This document shows, piece by piece, positions 1 to 6,724 of a stretch of 12,437 nucleotides of DNA (position 1 is the first letter of the stretch; every line of letters starts with the position of its first letter). The stretch lies in assembly GCA_904501685.1 (NCBI GenBank), contig CAJGBX010000034.1, forward strand, positions 1-12,437, given 5' to 3'. The position numbers and the translations under genes are program-made. The notes beneath the pieces were generated by a model. It did no database searches and was not told the origin of the DNA. It was given only the letters and a program-made list of their open reading frames with translations. This stretch comes from Clostridiaceae bacterium. Lineage in GTDB: Bacteria > Bacillota > Clostridia > Oscillospirales > Acutalibacteraceae.

Positions 1-234
1 ATTGACAGACCGATTTATCTTATGCTTGCAGGCATTATCTATCTTATTGAGGCTCTGTCGGTTGTATTGCAGGTGTTCTGGTTTAAAAAAACCGGCAAGA
101 GGCTATTTAAAATGAGTCCTATCCACCACCATTTTGAAAAAAGCGGTTGGAGTGAGGTAAAAATCGTTATTGTTTTCTCAATTATTACGCTTATTGGCTG
201 TGCAGTGTGTGTTGCGGCTGTAAGATTAGGTTAA
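1..234 (+). CDS. mraY: MraY C-terminus, phospho-MurNAc-pentapeptide transferase (partial, 5' end outside window)
   Basis: The reading frame is open from base 1 and ends at the TAA at 232-234, so only the last 77 residues are present. The stretch MSPIHHHFEKSGW carries the HHHFE motif followed by G-W-x-E, a signature of MraY, whose histidines line the active site. A final hydrophobic helix and a short tail ending in RLG complete the protein. MraY transfers phospho-MurNAc-pentapeptide from UDP to undecaprenyl phosphate in the membrane to make lipid I. It is followed after about 30 bases by ftsW, with murG further on, so it belongs to the dcw operon. The internal ATG at 22 is not the real start, because the frame continues upstream with family-like residues. 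Confidence 0.95.
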   Translation: MDRPIYLMLAGIIYLIEALSVVLQVFWFKKTGKRLFKMSPIHHHFEKSGWSEVKIVIVFSIITLIGCAVCVAAVRLG

Positions 235-254
235 TAGTATAATTCACAAAAATC

Positions 255-261
255 AAAGGGG
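255..261 (+). promoter_or_regulatory. Ribosome binding site deciding the ftsW start
   Basis: AAAGGGG ends at 261. The TTG at 262 would have zero spacing. The in-frame TTG at 271 lies 9 bases downstream, a normal distance, and is preferred. A weaker GAGGG at 325-329 precedes an in-frame ATG at 334 by 4 bases. Confidence 0.55.
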
Positions 262-270
262 TTGACCGTT

Positions 271-1428
271 TTGCCGGAAAAAACAGTTAAAAGGGAAAAA
301 AGTATTTTTTCAGGTCTTTTTATTGAGGGTAAAATGGATTTGACCTTTTTGTTTTTGTTGCTGATTATTATGACAATCGGCCTTATAATGCTATTTTCTG
401 CAAGCTATATTTTTGCCGATACCTATCATGGTAATAGCTACTATTTTATAACCAAGCAGGCCGGCTTTGCCGCTTTCGGCGTTGCATTAATGCTATTTGT
501 ATCCAAGATTGATTATCACATTATAAGAAAATTTGCTGTTCCTTTTTATATTTTTATGGCTGTATTCTTGACAGTAATGCTGATTTTACCGCCGATGGTT
601 CCGAATACAAGTGTAAAGCGTTGGTTTTCGTTAGGACCGGTTAACTTTCAGCCGTCTGAGTTGGCAAAATTTGCGGTAATTTTGATACTTGCACATTTAA
701 TTGCGGCAAACCAGAAAATTATGAAAACATTTCGCTTCGGCTTTTTAACCTTGGGTCTTGTAGTTGGGCTGATTTGTATTTTGGTAGTTTTAGAGCCGCA
801 TCTATCTGCCACTGTTTTAATATTCTTAATTGGTGCCGTTATGATGATTGTCGGCGGCTTGCAGTTAAGATATATTTTAGGCGGATTGGGAATTGCCGCT
901 GTGGGTGTTGCTGTGGTTTTAAGCGGTGCAATTAAATACGCTCAAGACAGATTGACCTTCTGGCTGGACCCTTGGTCGGCTCCGGTCGGTGAGGGTTATC
1001 AGACTATTCAGTCGCTTTTGGCTATCGGCTCAGGCGGTTGGGTCGGTAAGGGCTTGGGACAGTCAAACCAAAAGCACCTTTGGGTTCCTGAACCGCATAA
1101 CGACTTTATATTCTCAATTGTTTGTGAGGAATTAGGCGTTATCGGTGCTATGATAATTATAATTCTTTTCTGCCTTTTAATGTGGAGAGGCTTTTCGATT
1201 GCAGTTAAAGCACCCGATAAATTCGGCAGTCTTTTGGCTTTGGGACTAACCTTTCAGGTTGGACTTCAAATGACTTTGAATGTATTGGTTGTAACTAACA
1301 CAATTCCTAATACCGGCATCAGCCTGCCGTTCTTTAGTTACGGCGGTACATCATTGGTTATTTTGCTTGCTGAAATGGGTATAATTTTAGGAATTTCAAG
1401 AACGTGTAACAATAAGAAAACTTTGTAA
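271..1428 (+). CDS. ftsW: FtsW/SpoVE-type SEDS peptidoglycan glycosyltransferase
   Basis: This is a polytopic membrane protein of 385 residues with about ten hydrophobic helices. It belongs to the SEDS family, which polymerises lipid II into glycan strands at the septum together with a class B penicillin-binding protein. The diagnostic stretch GLGQSNQKHLWVPEPHNDFIF contains the Asp (residue 278 from this start) that corresponds to the essential SEDS aspartate. PFFSYGGTSL near the C-terminus is also a family signature. I chose TTG at 271 from its spacing to AAAGGGG. TTG at 262 (388 residues) and ATG at 334 (364 residues) are alternatives, though the conserved-looking G-K-M-D segment before the first helix is kept by all but the shortest. 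It directly follows mraY; murD, often found here, is missing. Division FtsW and sporulation SpoVE cannot be told apart from this sequence; the location favours FtsW. Confidence 0.93.
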   Translation: MPEKTVKREKSIFSGLFIEGKMDLTFLFLLLIIMTIGLIMLFSASYIFADTYHGNSYYFITKQAGFAAFGVALMLFVSKIDYHIIRKFAVPFYIFMAVFLTVMLILPPMVPNTSVKRWFSLGPVNFQPSELAKFAVILILAHLIAANQKIMKTFRFGFLTLGLVVGLICILVVLEPHLSATVLIFLIGAVMMIVGGLQLRYILGGLGIAAVGVAVVLSGAIKYAQDRLTFWLDPWSAPVGEGYQTIQSLLAIGSGGWVGKGLGQSNQKHLWVPEPHNDFIFSIVCEELGVIGAMIIIILFCLLMWRGFSIAVKAPDKFGSLLALGLTFQVGLQMTLNVLVVTNTIPNTGISLPFFSYGGTSLVILLAEMGIILGISRTCNNKKTL

Positions 1429-1467
1429 AAATTTTTTATTATAGCATTTGATTTTGAGGTGTAGGGT

Positions 1468-2589
1468 ATGCATATAGTTTTTGCAGGCGGAGGCACCGCA
1501 GGGCATATTAATCCGGCTATTGCCGTTGCAGGATATTTAAAGCAGGTCGATAATAAGTGTAAAATCAGCTTTATCGGTACTGAAAGAGGAATGGAAAGCC
1601 GACTTGTGCCATTGGCAGGATATGATTTTTATACAATTGATGTTTCAGGCTTTCAAAGAAAGCTGACAATAAAAAATATCGGACGAAATATCAGTGCCGC
1701 ATATAAGGCAGTGGCCTCGTCATTTGCTTCCAAAAAGCTTTTGAAAAAACTTAATCCGGATGTTGTTGTCGGTACAGGCGGATATGTTTGCGGACCTGTT
1801 TTGCGTGAAGCTGCTAAATTAGGCATTAAAACCGCAGTTCACGAGGCAAATGCTTATCCGGGTGTAACAATTAAGATGCTGGCACCTTTGGTTGATGTAA
1901 CAATGGTAGGTATGGAGGATGCTTTAAAAAATTTAAAGCCTAAGAATCCTGCCATAGTGACCGGTAATCCTATTCGTCAGTCTTTAACCGCTGTAACCAA
2001 GTACGAGGCACGAGAAAAACTTGGCATTCCGGATGATGCTAAGGTGTTGCTTTCCTTTGGCGGCAGTCTTGGTGCAAGAGCTATAAACGATGCAGTGCTT
2101 GAGGTTATCAAGTATAACCTTAATGCAAAGGAGTTTATCCATTTTCACGGCACGGGCAAATCAGCTTATACTGAATTTTTACAAAGGGCAGAAGACTTCG
2201 GCTATACTGAGGATAATAAGAACGTTAAAATTTTAGAATACATAGATAATATGGATGTTATGATGGCGGCGGCAGATGTTGTTATCAGCCGCGCAGGTGC
2301 TATGTCGGTTAACGAGCTTCAGGTTTGTAAAAAACCATCAATCCTCATTCCGTCACCTTATGTTGCTGAAAATCATCAGTTTCATAATGCAATGTCATTA
2401 AAGAAAATTAATGCCGCTGAGCTTATTGATGAAAAGGACCTTAACGGTGAGACACTTTTAAGTACGGTTAAAGCTTTAATTTGTGACCGTGACCGTTTGG
2501 AAACAATGGCCTTGGCTTGCGAGGCTACTGCTATCGCTGATGCTGACCGCAGAATTGCCGAAATAATTTTAAATCTGGTAAAAAAATAA
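1468..2589 (+). CDS. murG: MurG, UDP-GlcNAc:lipid I N-acetylglucosaminyltransferase
   Basis: The protein has 373 residues, the usual length for this GT-B fold enzyme, which adds GlcNAc to lipid I on the cytoplasmic membrane face to give lipid II. GGGTAGHINP at residues 7-16 is the N-terminal glycine-rich loop. GGSLGAR at 198-204 is the second glycine-rich loop. SRAGAMSVNEL at 274-284 is the donor-sugar site with its conserved Glu. AENHQFHNA further on is the typical HQxxNA motif. The ATG is preceded by GAGGTG at 1456-1461 with six-base spacing, the same arrangement as at murA. No key residue appears to be missing. It is co-directional with ftsW (39 bases apart) and murA, consistent with one transcript. 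Confidence 0.97.
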   Translation: MHIVFAGGGTAGHINPAIAVAGYLKQVDNKCKISFIGTERGMESRLVPLAGYDFYTIDVSGFQRKLTIKNIGRNISAAYKAVASSFASKKLLKKLNPDVVVGTGGYVCGPVLREAAKLGIKTAVHEANAYPGVTIKMLAPLVDVTMVGMEDALKNLKPKNPAIVTGNPIRQSLTAVTKYEAREKLGIPDDAKVLLSFGGSLGARAINDAVLEVIKYNLNAKEFIHFHGTGKSAYTEFLQRAEDFGYTEDNKNVKILEYIDNMDVMMAAADVVISRAGAMSVNELQVCKKPSILIPSPYVAENHQFHNAMSLKKINAAELIDEKDLNGETLLSTVKALICDRDRLETMALACEATAIADADRRIAEIILNLVKK

Positions 2590-2603
2590 CAAATAATTAT
2601 TCA

Positions 2604-2638
2604 AGGCATAGTATGTACCGAGGTGTGTACTATGTCCT
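2604..2638 (+). promoter_or_regulatory. RNA hairpin enclosing the murA Shine-Dalgarno and start codon
   Basis: The left arm CATAGTATGTAC (2607-2618) pairs with the right arm GTGTGTACTATG (2623-2634) over 12 consecutive pairs, three of them G-U wobbles, around a four-base loop CGAG. AGG (2604-2606) can pair with CCT (2636-2638) beyond a single bulged T. The Shine-Dalgarno GAGGTG (2620-2625) is in the loop and upper stem, and the ATG (2632-2634) is at the stem base, so the fold would hide the initiation region. The murG stop codon ends 14 bases upstream of the stem, close enough for terminating ribosomes to disturb it. The pairing is visible; any regulatory role is inferred. Confidence 0.5.
2620..2625 (+). 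promoter_or_regulatory. Ribosome binding site deciding the murA start
   Basis: GAGGTG lies six bases before ATG 2632. This copies the GAGGTG-N6-ATG arrangement in front of murG. The GTG at 2623 is part of the Shine-Dalgarno itself and is therefore not the start. Confidence 0.7.
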
Positions 2639-3891
2639 GTTTAAAAATTGACGGTGGGAAACGGCTTTATGGTGAAATAGCCGTTCATGGGGCTAAAAAC
2701 AGTATTTTACCGCTTCTTGCTGCCGCTTATATGTGTCAGGGTCAGACTGTTTTACATAACTGTCCTTTTCTTTCGGATGTTGAAATCTCTTTAAAAATTT
2801 TAGAATATTTGGGCTGTAAATGTGAACGGCAGGGAAGTACGTTGATTATTTCTCCGTCAAATAGCAATTGCTTTGAAATTCCTGAGTGTTTAATGCGCGA
2901 AATGCGTTCGTCAATTGTTTTTATGGGGGCCTTGCTTTCAAAAATGGGAAGCTGTGTTATGAGCTTGCCCGGTGGATGCGAATTGGGCCCGAGACCGATT
3001 GATATCCATATTGATTCCTTGACTAAGCTTGGCGCGGTAATTGAATGTAATCACGGTTTTTTGACGTGTAGCTTACCTGAAGGTATTAAGGCTGCTGAGC
3101 TTTATTTAAAATTCCCAAGTGTCGGCGCTACTGAAAATATTATTTTAGCGGCGGCAGTGTCAAACGGAACTACAGTAATTCATAATGCCGCAAGGGAACC
3201 TGAAATTGAGGATTTAGCCTTATTCTTAAATTCTGCCGGTGCCGAAATTAACGGTGCAGGCAGTGATACAGTGGTTATTAACGGTGTAAATAGGCTTAAC
3301 GGTACTGAGTATACCGTAATGCCTGACCGAATAATTGCCGCCACCTGTATGATGGCTACTGCTGCTTGCAAAGGAAGAATTTGCCTTAATAATGCAAATA
3401 AAAATCACCTAATACCTATAATTTCAATTTTAAGGGATGGTGGCACATTAGTTGATGTGTCCGACTCAGGCCTGACGGTCACCTCGCATTTTCGTCAGCA
3501 TAATTTCGGTACCGTTACTACTCAGCCATACCCCGGTTTTCCAACCGATGCGGGACCAATTTTGGTGGCACTTTCATCTGTGTGCAAAGGCACTGGTGTG
3601 TTTATAGAAAATATATTTGACAGCCGATTTCATTATATTGATGAACTACGGCTGCTCGGCGCAGATATAAAGACGGTTGGCCGTGTGGCTGTAATAACCG
3701 GTGTTAAAAGTTTGGTTGGTGCGGATGTTGTTTCTCACGATTTACGCGGTGGAGCAGCATTAACCGTTGCGGCTTTGGCTGCAAAAGGCTGTTCAATTAT
3801 CCGTAAACCTTGCTATATCGACCGAGGATATCAAAAAATTGAGGAAATTTTCGGCTGTTTAGGTGCCGATATTAAAAGAACAGAGGATTAA
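2632..3891 (+). CDS. murA: MurA, UDP-N-acetylglucosamine 1-carboxyvinyltransferase
   Basis: MurA transfers enolpyruvate from PEP to UDP-GlcNAc in the cytoplasm, the first committed step of peptidoglycan synthesis and the target of fosfomycin. From ATG 2632 it has 419 residues, the normal length. Lys22 in HGAKNSILP and the catalytic Cys116 in GGCELGPRP match Lys22 and Cys115 of the E. coli enzyme; the following Arg (121) is also kept. Having Cys rather than Asp here predicts fosfomycin sensitivity of this enzyme. PSVGATENI and YPGFPTD are typical motifs, but the segment after PTD reads AGPI instead of the common MQAQ. IDRGYQKIEE near the end fits the C-terminal substrate-binding Arg. The start codon lies in a hairpin. 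Many Clostridia carry two MurA paralogues, and which one this is cannot be decided here. Confidence 0.95.
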   Translation: MSCLKIDGGKRLYGEIAVHGAKNSILPLLAAAYMCQGQTVLHNCPFLSDVEISLKILEYLGCKCERQGSTLIISPSNSNCFEIPECLMREMRSSIVFMGALLSKMGSCVMSLPGGCELGPRPIDIHIDSLTKLGAVIECNHGFLTCSLPEGIKAAELYLKFPSVGATENIILAAAVSNGTTVIHNAAREPEIEDLALFLNSAGAEINGAGSDTVVINGVNRLNGTEYTVMPDRIIAATCMMATAACKGRICLNNANKNHLIPIISILRDGGTLVDVSDSGLTVTSHFRQHNFGTVTTQPYPGFPTDAGPILVALSSVCKGTGVFIENIFDSRFHYIDELRLLGADIKTVGRVAVITGVKSLVGADVVSHDLRGGAALTVAALAAKGCSIIRKPCYIDRGYQKIEEIFGCLGADIKRTED

Positions 3892-3893
3892 TT

Positions 3894-4697
3894 ATGAAGG
3901 TAGAATATTCCGAAGCAGATCGACGTCCTCAAAAAAGGAGACGTAGGCGTCACTCAAAATTAAAGAGAATAGCCGTTGCTATATTTTCAATTTTGTTGGT
4001 ATTAGGCTTTGCAGTTGCTTTGATGGTTACCGTTTTCTTTAATGTTACCTCGGTTAAGGTCATCGGTAGCAGTATATACAGTTCAGAGGAAATAATATTT
4101 GCATCGGGTATTGTTAACGGTGATAATCTTCTAAGAATGTCTGCAGATGAAATTGAAGCTAGAATTGTGAAGAATTTACCGTATATAAAAGAGGCAGAAA
4201 TAATAAAATCTTTTCCTGATTCAGTAGGTATTCGTGTTGAGCCGGTTGAGGAAAGATATAGTATCGTTACCGACTTAGCTACCTATATTGCAGATGATAA
4301 TTTTAAAGTACTGAGAGTAGCAACACAAGCGGACAACGACTTAACAAGGGTGCGCGGAATTAAATCTGAAAGCTTTACAGAAGGGTTAACAGTTAATTTT
4401 GCCGATAAGCAGCAAAGGGATGTGTTTAATGATATTTTGGCTATTTGCAGTGAAAAAGGCTTAAATATAACCTATATTAACATTGAGAACTTGGTTGATA
4501 TTGTTTTTGCAATAGATAATAAGGTGCTTGTAAAATTAGGTACATACAGTAATTTAGCCGAAAAAATGACCCACCTTACTTCTGTTCTGACAACTATTGA
4601 TAAAGAAGCTTCGCTAAGTATTTCTCTTAAAGATTATTCAGTTATTAATAAAGAAGCTATTACGAAATATGAGGATATTTCAAATTATATTAAATAA
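3894..4697 (+). CDS. ftsQ: FtsQ/DivIB-type division protein with POTRA domain
   Basis: This is a bitopic membrane protein of 267 residues. It has a very basic cytoplasmic head (RRPQKRRRRR at 10-19), one membrane helix at about 26-49, then a POTRA domain at about 51-119 starting with FNVTSVKVIGSSIYS and containing the characteristic L-R-M, NLPYIKEAEIIKSFPD and I-R-V-E-P-V-E elements. The remainder is the extracellular beta domain. FtsQ/DivIB forms the FtsQLB complex that activates septal synthesis by FtsW and its PBP partner. The ATG follows the murA stop by two bases, with GAGG inside the murA end as ribosome site, so translation is probably coupled. It ends the first dcw block; a promoter for ftsZ follows. 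Sequence divergence is normal in this family, so the assignment rests on POTRA features and gene order. Confidence 0.9.
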   Translation: MKVEYSEADRRPQKRRRRRHSKLKRIAVAIFSILLVLGFAVALMVTVFFNVTSVKVIGSSIYSSEEIIFASGIVNGDNLLRMSADEIEARIVKNLPYIKEAEIIKSFPDSVGIRVEPVEERYSIVTDLATYIADDNFKVLRVATQADNDLTRVRGIKSESFTEGLTVNFADKQQRDVFNDILAICSEKGLNITYINIENLVDIVFAIDNKVLVKLGTYSNLAEKMTHLTSVLTTIDKEASLSISLKDYSVINKEAITKYEDISNYIK

Positions 4698-4752
4698 TTC
4701 AAGATATTGCGGTATAATTTTCAAAAAATACAATATTTTTGAATATTTAGTA

Positions 4753-4781
4753 TTGCATTTTGTGAAACTTAGTGATATAAT
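4753..4781 (+). promoter_or_regulatory. Strong SigA-type promoter for ftsZ
   Basis: TTGCAT (4753-4758), a 17-base spacer and a perfect TATAAT (4776-4781) are present, with an extended -10 TG at 4773-4774. Transcription should start near 4788, giving a leader of about 54 bases before ftsZ. A TTGACA at 4781-4786 overlaps its end but has no good -10 at proper distance. This lets ftsZ be made in excess of the upstream cluster. Confidence 0.75.
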
Positions 4782-4826
4782 TGACAACGGAATACTGTAA
4801 ATAGAAGTATTTATATAAGAAAAATC

Positions 4827-4833
4827 GGAAGGA
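4827..4833 (+). promoter_or_regulatory. Ribosome binding site deciding the ftsZ start
   Basis: GGAAGGA ends at 4833, overlapping an in-frame ATG at 4833-4835. The next in-frame ATG at 4842 has eight-base spacing and is the likely start, giving MAFEIDNETADVVQIKVVGVGG. Confidence 0.75.
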
Positions 4834-4841
4834 TGATTAAA

Positions 4842-5903
4842 ATGGCATTCGAAATTGATAACGAAACTGCTGATGTTGTACAGATTAAAGTAGTCGGTGT
4901 AGGCGGCGGCGGCGGTAACGCAGTTAACCGTATGGTTGATGCAGGTGTTCGCGGCGTTGAATTTATTGCAATTAATACTGATAAGGCAGCCTTATTGCTT
5001 TCTAAAGCAACCCATAAAATCCAAATTGGTGAAAAGTTAACTAAGGGCCAGGGTGCAGGTGCTTCTCCGGATAAGGGTGAAAACGCTGCTCAGGAGTCTA
5101 AGGATGAAATCGCAGCTGCTCTCCGCAGTGCAGATATGGTCTTTATCGCAGCCGGCATGGGCGGCGGTACCGGTACCGGTGCAGCTCCCGTTGTCGCTCA
5201 AATTGCTAAGGAGCTTGGAATTTTGACTGTTGGTATCGTTACCAAACCCTTCGCTTTTGAAGGCAGAAAGAGAATGCTTCAGGCTGAAGCAGGTATTGAG
5301 GCTCTCCGTGCACAGGTTGATAGCCTTATTGTTATCCCGAACGAAAGACTTAAGTTTGTTTCCGAGCAGAAGATTACATTAAAGAATGCTTTTGAAATTG
5401 CTGACGATGTTCTCCGTCAGGGTGTTCAGAGTATTTCTGAGCTTATCAATGTTACCTCCATGGTTAACCTTGACTTCGCTGATGTTACACAGGTTATGAA
5501 GGATGCAGGCTACGCTCATATGGGTGTGGGTATTGCAACCGGCCGTGACAAGGCTGAGCTTGCAGCTCAGAAGGCTATCCACAGTCCTTTGATTGAAACA
5601 AGTATGGAAAATGCCCGTGGTGTTATTATCAGCATTATCGGTTCTGAGGATATCGGACTTGAAGAGGTTGAACAGGCTTCTACCATAATTTCTGATATGG
5701 CTCATCCTGATGCAACTATTATTTGGGGTGCTCAGCTTGATCCGATGATGGAGGATGAAATGCGCATCATCGTTGTTGCAACCGGTTTGGGTGACGATAC
5801 TAAGAAGGAAAACAGTGCTGCTGACAGTATTTTGAATTCTTTCTCTGCAAATCAGTCTGAGGATGACGGATATATCACCATCCTTGAAGAACTTACCAAA
5901 TAA
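4842..5903 (+). CDS. ftsZ: FtsZ, tubulin-like division GTPase
   Basis: FtsZ polymerises with GTP into the Z ring on the inner face of the membrane and recruits the divisome. From ATG 4842 it has 353 residues. Visible elements are the N-terminal VVGVGGGGGNAVNRM nucleotide loop, the tubulin signature GGGTGTG at residues 107-113, TKPFAFEGRKRM, and the T7 synergy loop NLDFADV at 209-215 whose Asp completes the GTPase site of the next subunit. The globular core ends near residue 317. The remaining 36-residue tail is short and acidic, ends in YITILEELTK, and lacks the usual DIPxFLRR-like C-terminal peptide that binds FtsA, SepF and other partners. Lysine codons are mostly AAG (15 of 20), unlike the AAA-rich ftsQ, consistent with high expression. 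No ftsA precedes it. It has its own promoter and terminator. Confidence 0.97.
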   Translation: MAFEIDNETADVVQIKVVGVGGGGGNAVNRMVDAGVRGVEFIAINTDKAALLLSKATHKIQIGEKLTKGQGAGASPDKGENAAQESKDEIAAALRSADMVFIAAGMGGGTGTGAAPVVAQIAKELGILTVGIVTKPFAFEGRKRMLQAEAGIEALRAQVDSLIVIPNERLKFVSEQKITLKNAFEIADDVLRQGVQSISELINVTSMVNLDFADVTQVMKDAGYAHMGVGIATGRDKAELAAQKAIHSPLIETSMENARGVIISIIGSEDIGLEEVEQASTIISDMAHPDATIIWGAQLDPMMEDEMRIIVVATGLGDDTKKENSAADSILNSFSANQSEDDGYITILEELTK

Positions 5904-5915
5904 TTTATGCTGTTT

Positions 5916-5947
5916 TGCGGCTTTGCACTCTAGTAAAGCCGCATTTT
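5916..5947 (+). terminator. Intrinsic terminator of ftsZ
   Basis: A nine-base-pair perfect stem TGCGGCTTT / AAAGCCGCA (5916-5924 with 5935-5943) closes a ten-base loop and is followed by TTTT, then by another T run at 5953-5957. It begins 13 bases after the ftsZ stop. Confidence 0.85.
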
Positions 5948-6030
5948 GGCACTTTTTGTTGTATTATGTAATAGTTTGATTGTGATTAATAAATAATTAT
6001 TGATTTTATGCATTGTTAACAAAAAAAGTG

Positions 6031-6058
6031 TTGACATTAGTAATTTTCGTGGTAAAAT
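6031..6058 (+). promoter_or_regulatory. SigA-type promoter for the surface-protein operon
   Basis: A consensus TTGACA (6031-6036), a 16-base spacer and TAAAAT (6053-6058) are present. The predicted start near 6065 gives a leader of about 45 bases, ending in AAGGAGG (6095-6101) eight bases before ATG 6110. The AT-rich stretch between the ftsZ terminator and this promoter shows no other feature. Confidence 0.75.
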
Positions 6059-6109
6059 AAAATTAAATCATTTTAGAATTAATTTGTTATTTTTAAGGAG
6101 GAATATATT

Positions 6110-6718
6110 ATGAAAAAAATTATCTCATTAGTTATTGCAATTGTACTTCTCACTGCTTGTGTACTCTCAGTAAATGCTGCTACCGGTATCACCGCCGATG
6201 AGCAGAAGATTATTGATGCACTCAGCAAGAAGGTTACCATGGCTAGCGGTGCTGTAGCTGAGCTTCCTGCATCTTACATTAATACTGCTAAGGATTACCT
6301 TATAAAGGCTGATCTTTCTGCACAGGATGTTCAGGGCATCTTAACTTCAATTGATGCCGCAGCTAAAGTTGTTGAGGAGTCTAAGGCAGAATCTTTAGGC
6401 AAGATGGATAAGGCAGATAAGGCAGCATTCATTGATAGTGCTAAGGATGCAGCCGAGGTTATTGACGCTGAGGTTATCGTTAAAAAGGGTGACAAGGCAG
6501 ATAACTGGGACCTTACTTTGAAGTTTACTGAAGAGTCTGACGTTCCTGGTTACACCGCAACAGATAAGCCGGTTGAAATCGGTATTTCCGGCGGCGATAT
6601 TGTTAAGCAGACCGGTGTTGAGGGTAACATGGTTTCTGTTATCGTAGCTGCTTCTGTTGTAATGATGGGTCTTGCATTCGTAGTTATTTCTGCTCGCAAG
6701 AAGGCTTCGGACAGATAA
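6110..6718 (+). CDS. Small secreted helical protein with sortase-type C-terminal sorting signal
   Basis: The product has 202 residues. MKKIISLVIAIVLLTAC and the following V-L-S-V-N-A form a signal peptide; cleavage after VNA (residue 23) by signal peptidase I is likely, although L-T-A-C at 14-17 also resembles a lipobox. Residues 27-125 are rich in Ala, Lys, Asp and Glu and look mostly helical, and 125-160 look like a short beta segment. The C-terminus has VKQTG (165-169), a hydrophobic helix (174-193) and a basic RKKASDR tail, the layout of a sortase sorting signal with QTG in place of full LPxTG. The sortase gene six bases downstream is the obvious partner, so the protein is probably cell-wall attached. 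It has a consensus promoter, a perfect AAGGAGG and AAG-rich lysine codons (17 of 21), all signs of strong expression. Its molecular function is unknown; similar small surface proteins occur in Clostridia, but I cannot name a family. Confidence 0.8.
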   Translation: MKKIISLVIAIVLLTACVLSVNAATGITADEQKIIDALSKKVTMASGAVAELPASYINTAKDYLIKADLSAQDVQGILTSIDAAAKVVEESKAESLGKMDKADKAAFIDSAKDAAEVIDAEVIVKKGDKADNWDLTLKFTEESDVPGYTATDKPVEIGISGGDIVKQTGVEGNMVSVIVAASVVMMGLAFVVISARKKASDR

Positions 6719-6724
6719 TAGAAT

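Noticed and set aside
4713..4718. TATAAT-like -10 after the ftsQ stop
   Set aside because: The matching -35 position reads TTAAAT at best and no extended -10 is present.
4720..4743. AT-only hairpin (TTCAAAAAATA / TATTTTTGAA) after ftsQ as a terminator
   Set aside because: The stem needs a bulged A, contains almost no G-C pairs and has no proper T tract. It could weaken readthrough but is not supported as a terminator.
4781..4810. Second ftsZ promoter from TTGACA at 4781-4786
   Set aside because: No acceptable -10 lies 16-18 bases downstream; the TTGCAT-N17-TATAAT promoter just upstream is far better.
5379..5705. Open frame on the - strand inside ftsZ
   Set aside because: It lies fully opposite strongly conserved ftsZ codons and has no family features.
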